NCBI GenBank assembly: GCA_904066235.2
Contig: CAJFCV020000006.1
Location: forward strand, 6,634,001 to 6,698,000
DNA from: Bursaphelenchus xylophilus
Taxonomy: Eukaryota; Nematoda; Chromadorea; Rhabditida; Aphelenchoididae
Direction: 5' to 3'
DNA: 64,000 nucleotides
Part shown: positions 46,401 through 55,910 of the stretch, piece after piece
How the letters are laid out: every line of letters begins with the position of its first letter
Numbering within the stretch: position 1 is the first letter of the stretch
Translations under genes and position numbers: made by a program
The notes under the pieces: generated by a model
What the model was told of the DNA's origin: nothing
Database searches by the model: none
What the model saw: only the letters and a program-made list of their open reading frames with translations

Positions 46401-49400
46401 GGTCTAAAACAAGGTGATGTTGATTATGATTCAACTCCTGATGCTGATTATACGCTTCCTATAAAAAAAGGAACGGAGAAACCCCCTTTGAAGACCGCAA
46501 AGCAATCTGGGGAGGACGAGGAGCTAGAATCCGATGAAATCGAACGCCCTCAGCCACCAAATCATGATGTAAAACTGAAACCTAAAGATAAGCCGACTGA
46601 TAAATCCGATCCATCGAAGTCTAAGCCATCGGAAAAGACGCCGCAAAATAAAGAAAAACCTGGTGATAGCAAACCCAAAGGAACACGTGATGGCACAGAT
46701 GCCGACATGCCGTCGACTAAGGATCAAGCTAAGAAATCATCTCCCGGTTCGTCAGACAAACCAAGGTTGAAATCTGGAAAACCAGAACACGGAGAAACAA
46801 AACCATCAAATCGACGCCCTATTAATTCCGACGAAGAAGAAATAGAGCCAGATGAATTGGACATTCCTAAACCAAACAAACATGACATTAAAATAAAGCC
46901 CAAATATGACAAAGAACCCTCGAAACAGAAGCCATCAACTAAAACTGGTGATAACGTCAACGAGAAAGTACCAACCTTAAAGCCTGGAGATGCCGACGAG
47001 GATGAGAGTACGGACTTTACGTTCGGCCCCCGAAAGAACGAAGCACCAAAGAAGCCTTCAAAGAAAGCAGCACCGACTACAGACGACGAAGAATTAGAAC
47101 CTGATGAAATTGGAAAACCAATCAAACCAAAACATGACGTAAAGTTGAAGCCTAAAGGGGATACCCAAAGTGACGCATTTAAAACAGCTCAATCAGAACC
47201 AAAGAAACCGGAAGAAAAGACGAAAAATCCCGCTTTATCAACAACTGAGTCTCCGGATACCGATTATACTTTCGGATTACCCTCGAAGAAAGCCCAGCCA
47301 AAAATTCCATCAACAAAAGAAAAACCCCAAAATATTGAAGATGAGGACTTCGAACCTGACGAAATTGGTGGACCAATAAAACCGAAGCATGATGTAAAAT
47401 TAAAACCAAAAGCTGATAAAATGGATGACAAGAAGACACCTTCAAAGGACCAGCCGGAGTCGAAGAAGCCGAGAGACAAAGAGAACGATGCTAAAAAGCC
47501 CGGAGAAAATAAGCAAGCCAAACTAAAGAAAGCACCAGACGTTGTTAAGAAGCCCACTGAGAAGCCGGCCGTTAAACCCACGGGTTTGAAACCTGGGGAT
47601 GTAGAAAATGATGACAGCCCAGAAGTTGACTACACTTTTGGATCACCGCTAAAGCCAACGTCAATCCCTATCAAACCATCTGATAAACATCAACCAAAGA
47701 GTGATGAAGAATTGGGTCCAGATGAATTAACAGGGCCGTCGAAACCAAACCACGACGTCAGGTTAAAACCAAAAGCATCTCCATCGGCGTCTGATGACAT
47801 CCCAAAGAAACCGACGACGGAATCGAAGCCAGCAGGAACCGGAAAAGAACCAGCTAAAATAACTCGAAAAGACGGCGATGCTGCCCCAGATGCAGATTAT
47901 ATTGGAAGACTGCCAAAGCCTACTGATAGAAAGAAACCCGATTCTAAGACACCAGATGATGAAGAATATGAACCGGAAGAATTGGAGGGATCTTCCCCGC
48001 CTTCTCATGATATAAAATTGAAACCTAAAACGGAGAAGCCAAACGATAATAAAGAGAAGCCGACAGGAAAGGAAACAGAAACAAAACCAAGCAAACCAAA
48101 AGAAAAGCTGAAAGGTTTGAAACCGACATGGGCGGGTGATGATTATACTCCCGATGCCGATTTTACATTTGGAGCTCCGACGAAAAGTTCAGATCCCAGG
48201 AAACAAGAGCCGAAGGAGTTTGATCCTGAACTTATTAGTTCGCCTAAACGTCCAAAACATGATGTTAAATTAAAACTGAAACCTTCGGATGCTAAAAAAC
48301 CGGTTAGCAGCACCCCTGGAACACTTGTCCCAGGAGATGTTGATACCATTGACGATGATGTTGAGCTGGTTACAGTAGGGCTGCCGAAGGATAAACCGCG
48401 AGACGCGGCTAAGCCGTTAGGCAAATCTCCCCCAAAATCTGAAGGCAAGCCGGAAAGAGGAGAAAAACCATCAAGTGAAGGCAAGAAACCAAAGACTTCT
48501 AAACCGTTGATACCAGAAGTGGATGATGATATGGATGCAAAGTTCACTATGCCTGTTTTGAAGCCTAGCCCAAAGGAGAAGGCATCCACTGAAAGGCCTA
48601 AGGATTCCACTAAGCCAGAGAAAAAGATTGAATCACCAAGGGATAAACCTGCGGTGGCCAGTAATCCAAAGGAAGACAAGAAGGAAACACCAAAAGATAA
48701 ACCTAAACAACCAAAAGATGGAACTACTTCCTCGAAGCCAAACGACCCAAAAGAGCCTTTAAAATCCGAGGATAAACCGAAAGAACTTTCAAAGTCCCCG
48801 TCAAAACCAAAGGAAATCAAACCAGGAACTGGCGATCCAAGCTTTCCATCCAATGACTCCTTAAAGCCTGTAGAAAAACCAAAGGAAAGATCTAAGTCGC
48901 CTTCCGCCAAGCCCGACGAAAGACCAAGATTGTCGAAGCCAAAATCCGATGAGAAGAAAAGCAGCGATAAGCCCGAACCGGACAAAAAGGTTTCATTGAA
49001 ACCAGTCGATAAGTCCAAAGACAAGCCAGAGCCTTCGTCATCAAAGTCGAAAAACCCGAAAGATGCTCTGAAGCCAGTTCCAAAAGATTCCATGCCATCA
49101 TCGAAACCGTCGGCAGATATCCCGCAGGTCGCAGGTAAGCCCAAAGATTCTCTGAAGCCGGTCGAAAAACCAAAAGACCGTTCGAAATCTCCATCCAGCA
49201 CAAAAGAGAAACAAACTGATGAAGGTAAGGATCCTGTTCCAAAATTGGCTTCATCAAAACCAAAAGACGATAAAAAGGATTTGACCAAACCAGATGTAAA
49301 GCCGAAAGATCAATCAAAGTCCCCATCAACAAAGCCAAAAGCCGATTCTACGAAAGCCAAGCCCGAAGAAACCTCAAAAGAAAAGAAACCTGCTTCAAAC

Positions 49401-52400
49401 AAATCAAAAGATGAAGAAAAGCCAAAGGATTCACTCAACCCGACTGAAAAGCCCAGAGACCGTTCGAAATCCCTAGCCAAGAAGCCCGAAGAGAAACCGA
49501 AGGTGGCCGACAAGCCAGGTGGAAAGGCACAGGAATCATTGAAACCTGGAGAGACTCCTAAAGAGCGCTCAAAGTCACCGGCCAAAAAGCCAGAAGATAA
49601 GGTAAAGCTCGCAAAAGAAACTCCAAAAGATTCTCTGAAGCCTGCTGATAAACCAAAGGAACGCTCTAAATCTCCCTCTGCAAAACCAGAGGATAAAGCG
49701 AAGGCGGCTTCGACGCCAAAGAAGGAAGCAAAAGATCATGATGAGAAACCCAAATCAAGTTCCTCCAAAACCAATTTGGAGAAGCCTAAGGATTCATTAA
49801 AGCCAGATGAAAAGCCTAGAGGTCGGTCAAAATCTCCATCCAAAAAGCCTGATGAGAGACCAAAACAGTCGTCATCAAAACCAACAGACGAGAAGCCTAA
49901 GACCAGCTCAAGTAAACCAAAAGAAGGGGAGAAGCCAAAGGAGTCGTTAAAAACAGAAACGAAACCAAAAGAAACATCGAAGCCCCCGTCCAAAAAACCC
50001 GATGATAAAGCACCCAAAGCCGAACGGAAACCAACGGACTCCTTGAAACCAGATGACAAACCAAGAGACCGGTCAAAGTCACCGTCCAAGAAACCCGAAA
50101 GTAAGCCGAAGTCAAGCAGTTCGAAATCTAAAGAAGATGACAAGCCAAAGGAATCCCTCAAACCAGGCGACAACCCAAAAGAGAGATCTAAATCACCAGC
50201 AAAGAAACCCGATGAAAACCCAAAATCCACTTCGGAAGGCGAGAAGCCAAAAGATTCCTTGAAACCAGGAGAGAAGCCTAAAGAACGATCGAAGTCACCG
50301 TCGAAAAAACCTGCTGACAAAGGAAAACCATCAGAGAATGATGATAAACCAAAGGAATCTGTGAAGCCCAAGGATAAAACAAAGGAGTCCGCAAAAGCCC
50401 CTTCAGAGAAACCAAAGAAAGATGGCGATAAGGATAAAGACGAGCCTGAGGATAATCCCAAGACCAAGAAAGCTCCTACGAAAGAAGGTGATGACGAGAA
50501 GAAAAGGCCAAAAGAGAAAAAGAACCCGAAAGTGGGAGAAGAAGACGATGATTCAGAGCCCGTCAACAATGATTCAGAGCCCGTCAAAAAGAAGAAGACG
50601 AAGAAAAGCCCGAAGAAACCAAAGAAAAAGGATCCTGATGCTGAAGATGACGATGCAGGAGAAATAAGTGGTGATTCGTCTGAACCTGATGATAAACCAA
50701 AACTAAAGAGACGACGAAGAATAAAGCCGAAAGATGACGAAAATGATGACGAAGCGGAACCTAAGAAAAAAGGTAGGCGAAAGAATTCCATAGATTGTGA
50801 CACCGCATCGATTGCGACTGGGGATGGGGTAAAGCGAACCCGCGGTCTCAAAACTCAAAGAAGTTGTTGGTATAAGAGCTGTGATGCAGGTAGGGAGACT
50901 GAACCCCCAAATCACCAAACCACTATACATTTGGACGCTGCATAACACAACGGAGCTTAAGCTTACTAGTATTGCGCCCCTTGCAATAAGTCAGTAAAGT
51001 CTAGTGGTGAAAGATTAGTCCAACAAGTTTATACACAGTAGTTTATTTGAATAGAACGAGCGTATACAATTCCAGAGTAGAGGAATATATCTTACTTCAG
51101 TTTTCGTAGGCGACTCTTGTCTAGATGGCTCGGGCCGGGTTTATATACTGGTGGGGTTAGTGTGATGTAAACATTATTTCATAACAATTTCGAAATTTAG
51201 ACAAATATGTCGTGACATAATTCGTTTCTAGAATGCGATAGATTTGTTTCGCAATAATTTCTGCGTTATAAAAAAGCGAAGAGAGTTATTTTCGCGTTTC
51301 GCGAAAAGAAGAGAAAAATGAAGAGACTTTTTAGTAAACAATTGCGAGAGAAACGGAGAGTAAAGAACGCTCACAAATTTTTTCCCTTTACAAACAAGAG
51401 GAAAGATAAAAATAATATAGTTGCAAAAACTTTTTACAATTCTTTGCGAGTCGAGTCGCAACACTAGTAGTTAGCTCACAAAACTTTGTCACGCTTACAA
51501 GGGAATGCACTTTAGGTGTAAATCGCTTTTTAAACCGGAGGTAGTGTAAATTGATCGGTTAGGACTCAGGAGCCGTTTCACCCGAGGAACACCGCGGGAT
51601 AATTCTGGACTCTACGAATTTTTTTTGTTTATTCCTATATAGGAATAAAGAATTTGCACCACCTCCGGTTTAAAAAGCGATTTACACCTAAAGTGCAAAA
51701 CATTTTTTAAGGTGATTTTTGAAAATTTCGCCTGGATGAAAAAAACCATTCAACCCACCATAAAACCGTCGTATCTATGCCCAGTGAGCAGCTTTTTTGC
51801 GCTGAGCACTATTTTTAAAGATGTTTCAAATTATATAGGTTTCGTTAAGAAACCAGGTGGCAACTATTTGCCGCTCCCTTGCATGTAGTACCAATATGAA
51901 GTGGACAGCGTGACTGACGCGTCAAGTTTACGACTTAACGACCCTAAAAACTACTGTAACAATGAAAAATTTTTAATATTCCAGTTTCTTTCACGTTCTG
52001 CAGTGGCTCCGGGTAATGAGTTGGATTATAGACCAAATTTTTCGATTTTGCCATATCTGAACAATTTTAATGTTTATACCACGGCGTCGCATTACCCATT
52101 CTGGGTCACAACTGAAAGCTTCCTAGGTGAAATACGGGTGTCTAATAAATAATAATAGGAAGAAGGGGTCGAAGCCGATCAAAGAAGCCTACTAAACGTC
52201 CAAAGGAGCCGGAACCAGAAGAAGAACCTCCGAAACCAAAATGGGTGCCTCCCCCACGACCCCCACCGGATGTCTACGAAATGCCCCCTCAGGAGAAACC
52301 ACTAGTGGAAAGGTTAAGAGAGGAGAAGATCGATCCCAGGAAGTTCTACTCGAAGAAGACACATGTGTAAGTATTTAGCCATGATGTCATCAGACTATTA

Positions 52401-53347
52401 TCTAATTAGAGAGACCAATATTCCGTTCGTTATTCCATGGGAACAGGCCCCAGCTCTTATCACTCAAGAGGGCATGGGAGCCTTTGGGGCACAACGAAGC
52501 GCTAAGGCGCATGTTAACGATGGCCACTTAAAGCTAACTCAGGTAAATTAATTTGTATTCTTTTAATCTTCCTATAGGGAGAACTGAAGTCAGAGAACAC
52601 TCTGACCTTATTCGAAGAAGGCGCCAAGTCTGTGGCCTCTCAGAAAGGAGAGAGGTCGTTTGGTGCTCGTCGCCTGAATGTAGACAAGGTTGTGGACAGT
52701 CATAAGTATGAAAGTGATCCCAAGGTATGTTTAATAAAACAGATGTTATTATTATAGCTAAAATTGTGTGAAACTGTGATTCCACAAGTTAATAGAGGTC
52801 TGCTTACAAGTCAGACAGGAATGGAATTCGGAAATCTCAGACATCAGGTGGGATATTCTTGCGAATTAGGAGCTAATAATCTCGTTTCTATAGACAACCA
52901 AAGTAAAATATGCAAAGGGAATGACGCCTGGGTTTGATAAAGAAGGAAACAAATACCTGAGTCGACAATTCAAACCGAATTCCACAGAAGTTGCAGGAAG
53001 TAATCTGATCGACACTCGCCGTGCTATCGTTCAAAATGTAAATGTAAGAAAAGTATAATATATTCACACCAAATTAAGGGCGTGGAATTGAGGATGTGTC
53101 CTGAATCAGACGGCATTATCCCCAAACTATTCTCCACTCAAGACATTGAGCTTAAATCTGGAGCCGACTTCGGATCCTTCAGACCCCTTCACACGGAATC
53201 AGAAGGCGGCTACAGAATGACCTACGATGAGGAAGTCAAATGCAAAATGGCTATACCTTTCCAAGTAATTAATGATATAACCTGTCCTATTCCTATTTTC
53301 ACTATTTTCAGACCGCACCTTCGCTTCTCTACTTCACAAACCAGTAG
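37469..53347 (+). CDS. Giant repeat-built Lys/Pro/Ser/Asp/Glu-rich protein with C-terminal calponin-like repeats
   Basis: Exons: 37469-39067, 39102-39458, 43079-43378, 43422-50772, 52159-52366, 52410-52542, 52578-52724, 52758-52847, 52894-53043, 53079-53264, 53312-53347; all phases agree (about 3,518 aa). Exon 1 is Ser/Arg/Asp-rich with repeated SxDYL motifs and two copies of FSDLTDALAK-type units ending KSKDL. Exons 2, 3 and the start of 4 are paralogous (KSVFDxDDxSEYSYYEDED, ending VAEILKSG or VSEILTSG). Exon 4 alternates LKPGDV-DYTFG units with ELEPDEIG-KHDVKLKPK units (to about 48350), then a KDSLKPxEKPKERSKSPSKK repeat (to about 50400). The tail carries calponin-like repeats: TQEGMGAFGAQRS, ASQKGERSFGARR, TSQTGMEFGNLRHQ. 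It resembles titin PEVK or UNC-87-type actin binders but I recognise no named orthologue. Muscle/cytoskeletal scaffold is inferred. The exon 4 frame also stays open to 50943, an alternative end. Confidence 0.85.
40222..40297 (-). pseudogene. tRNA-like sequence (class II, Ser-like) inside B2
   Basis: Reverse-strand counterpart of 13659-13735: TGGCCGAGTGGTTAGTGCCG as box A and AGGTTCGATTTCCC as box B. The stems around the anticodon region do not pair cleanly, so it is scored as a tRNA-derived block, not a functional gene. Confidence 0.55.
40826..40902 (+). pseudogene. tRNA-like sequence in left arm of J
   Basis: Perfect T arm GCGGGTTCGATCCCCGC followed by TTGGTGCA, with a box A-like AGATCGCGTAGTATATTGG upstream at tRNA-like spacing. 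The loop TTTGAAA would give anticodon UGA (Ser), but the anticodon and acceptor stems do not pair. Likely a tRNA-derived RNA polymerase III promoter or pseudogene carried by the element. Confidence 0.55.
41728..41804 (-). pseudogene. tRNA-like sequence in right arm of J
   Basis: Mirror copy of 40826-40902, identical in the T arm and box A-like parts. Keeping both copies intact while other arm positions have diverged would be expected if the arms are homogenised or the element is young. Confidence 0.55.
43428..50772 (+). repeat. Coding tandem-repeat region of the giant gene
   Basis: Three repeat classes in order. First, two YEPDExYYPD units (about 44360 and 45090). Second, a long alternation of a PGDV...DxDYTFGxP unit (examples near 44481, 45499, 45678, 46248, 46977, 47588, 48117) with an EELEPDEIG...KHDVKLKPK unit. 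Third, from about 48840, more than a dozen roughly 30-residue units of the form KPKDSLKPxEKPKERSKSPSKKP. The DNA repeats are degenerate, so amplification is old. Confidence 0.85.
50773..52158. other. Large intron of the giant gene
   Basis: The 1.39 kb interval between exons 4 and 5. Its first 170 bases continue the exon 4 frame to a stop at 50943-50945. It contains the family F element. No other gene is seen; the plus-strand frame at 51901-52152 has no support. Confidence 0.5.
51507..51696. repeat. Family F small inverted-repeat element
   Basis: Arms of about 40 bases (GCACTTTAGGTGTAAATCGC then TTTTTAAACCGGAGG) face each other across roughly 110 bases, in the large intron of the giant gene. 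MITE-like; no clear target duplication. Confidence 0.7.
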
Positions 53348-53390
53348 TAATTATATGTCTGACATTGTTGTATATTTTGGTTTATGATAT

Positions 53391-53396
53391 AATAAA
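53391..53396 (+). terminator. Poly(A) signal of the giant gene
   Basis: AATAAA 44 bases after the giant gene's stop codon and 11 bases from the stop of the convergent RPB10 gene. Confidence 0.55.
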
Positions 53397-53406
53397 TTTG
53401 AAACAA

Positions 53407-53610
53407 TTACTTTTCGATTGGATGATAGCTCAGTAATTTCTCGATAAGATCGACGTGTGAGAGCAACATTCGACGACAACAGTATCTTCGGAGATTCAAA
53501 GAGTCGAGGGCATCTCCTTCTGGATTATCGGATTGAAGAAGGCCAAGATATGTGTCCCATTTGTTTCCAATTACCTTTCCACAAGTAAAACAACGAACTG
53601 GGATAATCAT
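53407..53610 (-). CDS. rpb-10: RNA polymerase subunit RPB10 (ABC10-beta)
   Basis: Common zinc-binding subunit of RNA polymerases I, II and III. Single exon of 67 aa, the normal family size. [20 protein letters not shown] holds the first zinc-binding CxxC and is near-invariant across eukaryotes; the second Cys pair is in [20 protein letters not shown]. The gene is complete. It is convergent with the giant gene, the stops lying only about 60 bases apart, so their 3' UTRs probably overlap. Confidence 0.97.
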   Translation of the reverse strand: MIIPVRCFTCGKVIGNKWDTYLGLLQSDNPEGDALDSLNLRRYCCRRMLLSHVDLIEKLLSYHPIEK

Positions 53611-54050
53611 CTTCTAAAAATTAAAAAAGGTTATACCTGGAGAAAAACAATAAACATAAAAAAGCCATAAAACAGGAGCCCATAATACCCCACAACCCAA
53701 AAATAACCATTTTTATTAAAAAATTGCAACACACTTACCTTTTCATAGGTTACTGCAACGAAACTAAAATCCCAAACTTTTTATTTCGTAAAACAAAAAA
53801 TTATTTTTCTTTCCAAGCTGCGCCCATAACTCCTCGAATCTGTACTTCCGCACTTCGCGCCCAGGGCTGGTCTTCGCAGTACTTTTATATCGAAGAAAGA
53901 GAAGAATTTGATTGAATCTTTTTTGTTCGGTCCGGAAAGACAAAATTTATTTATTTTGGTTATAGATCGATGAGATTTTGACACTGGAAGAGAAGGAAGG
54001 GCGAGTCAGAAGTCGAATTACTCTTTACTGGACGACTCTTTTTCATTGCA
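53611..54050. other. Spacer upstream of RPB10 and the sphingomyelin synthase locus
   Basis: Divergent promoter region of RPB10 (minus) and the sphingomyelin synthase gene (plus). No supported gene. Confidence 0.4.
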
Positions 54051-54248
54051 ATGAAGACTCATAAAAGGGAACAAAGCGAATCTCACGTTCCTTTACGGCA
54101 AACCTCGTTCGAAAGTAAATCTCAGCAGATAGAATGCCAGGTATCCAATGGATCAGTTGGAGGGCAAGGCAATTCCGTCCAAAGAGAAGCTATGTCGTTT
54201 AGTCCAGATCCAGAAACCAACAGTTCTACTGAAAGACGACCAAACAAG
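54051..54248 (+). CDS. Possible alternative 5' coding exon for sphingomyelin synthase
   Basis: Open frame MKTHKREQSESHVPLRQTSF... with a good donor after NK (AACAAG|GTAAGT). It is hydrophilic, Ser/Gln-rich and has no domain. Joining it to the exon holding ATG 54456 does not keep frame with the acceptors I can see, so it may be a separate short first exon, a 5' UTR frame, or need an acceptor I missed. Confidence 0.35.
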
Positions 54249-54455
54249 GTAAGTTTATCTTGTTTCTTGTTGGCACTTAGGTACATGGGTTTTCCATAAA
54301 TTTTACTTTTTCCACCGAATCGTGGTAGCTGATCAGCATAAATTATACACGCTTTGATTATTTATTTATTGCCTGCAGTCTGGTGCATTAGAAGCGAATA
54401 AGATATTAGGCTCTATAAAAAATTGCGGTCTCTTTTGTTTTTGTTGTTTGCAAGT

Positions 54456-55490
54456 ATGAATTTACCTGCTAATGAAATTGGAATTAAGAGATGGCGAAAT
54501 GAATTGATAAAGACGGTTATCGCTTTCTACTGTTTAATGTTGGCCGCTTTTCTCAACTTTTTTCTACTGACGGTAATCCACGACATCGTCCCTCTAAAAA
54601 CCACTAAGAGACTTCCTGACCTCGTCTTTTTTATGGTGAATCAACAACGATGGGCCTGGGCTGTTGGAGATGTTCTTTCAACTGTGAAGTAAGCTGACTT
54701 CTTTTTTGTTTTATTTTCATTTGACGCATTAACATGATATTTTCAGCGCCGTTGTTGGATTTATTGTTGTTCTTCTCCACAAAGAAAGGGTTGTAGTAAT
54801 CAGACGGGTATTTTTGATCGGCGCCATAATGTACGGATTGAGAGCGGTGGTCTTAAGTGTCACCTTCCTCCCCCCGGCGTTTGATTATCATGAGGAAATT
54901 TGTATGCCCCAGTCTAATCGGACCGGAATGTATGCATCAGAAATTACAGCAAGGTAGGAGGAAATGAGTAATCCTGATTCCGGGCTTAGATTTGTCACTT
55001 ATGTGGTCACACTGGGTCTGACTTCTGGTCAAGATAAGATTTTATGCGGAGATTTGATGTTCAGCGGCCATACGGTTGTTCTAACGATCATGTACTTTAC
55101 CCAATTACAATATACTCCAAGAGGGTTGGTTGCGTTAAGGTAAGAAAACGTAATACGTTTTTATCCTGGAATTGATTTAGGTACATTGCTACCCCAATTA
55201 CTTTTCTTGGCATTGCTGCGTTGGTGGTGTCCGGGGGGCATTATACGATGGATGTTTTCATTGCTTACTGGTTGACTTCGCATGTGTTCTGGAGTTATCA
55301 TCAGATGTTTGAACTCCCTCATGAGCATCGAGCTCAGGCTCCTTTGTCCCGTCTTTGGTGGTTTTGGCTTTGTTATTGGTTCGAGAAGGATGTTGCCTCC
55401 GGGCGAATGAAAAATGAATGGAGTTGGCCATTGCCCGGGCCACAGTTCATGCACACTCTTATTCGGTCTATCAACACTAAACTACAGTAA
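54456..55490 (+). CDS. sms: Sphingomyelin synthase family membrane protein
   Basis: Moves phosphocholine (or phosphoethanolamine) from phospholipid to ceramide in Golgi or plasma membrane. Exons 54456-54688, 54747-54953, 54990-55139, 55181-55490 keep frame (299 aa). Six hydrophobic segments are visible (starting FYCLMLAAFLNFFLLTVI and NAVVGFIVVLL). The catalytic LPP-like motifs are present: CGDLMFSGHTVVLT (first His) and SGGHYTMDVFIAYW (second His and Asp), followed by FWSYHQMFELP as in the SMS family. The start chosen sits just after TTTGCAAG, a possible trans-splice site, because no in-frame join to an upstream exon was found; the true N-terminus may be longer. C. elegans has several sms genes and the exact orthologue is not assigned. 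Confidence 0.88.
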
Positions 55491-55910
55491 TCTTTCAATC
55501 ATTCAACATGGATAAAGGAGGCCGAATCTCCTTTTATGACCCGGTTCTTTTACAACATACCATTGGGTTGTAGAATGTCATAGTCACATGGAATTGTGAG
55601 CTGTGTCTTTTCCCAGATTATCATGACTTTGAAAGTAGCGATACTATCAAGGAGAATTGCATTATTATATTTCACATACCTACTAGATATAGTCATCTGC
55701 AGAATCCTAAGAGGTTTTTAAGCGAATCTCAGATTTCTTGGTCTCATTCCACTGGTTTCACTTTTGCAGAATAGTTTTGGCATCATGACACCTTCAGTTT
55801 TGTCTCATTTATGTTATATATTGCGTTGGGTGTTCTCTCATTTTCTATTTAAATTGCTCAATTATCAAGAAAGCATAATTATTTTAATAAAAGGAATGTA
55901 CAAGACCATG

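Noticed and set aside
48143..49288. Long minus-strand ORFs (381 and 371 codons) opposite the giant gene
   Set aside because: Mirror of the Lys/Pro/Ser-rich coding repeats; Phe/Gly/Leu/Ser composition follows from the complement of the repeat codons.
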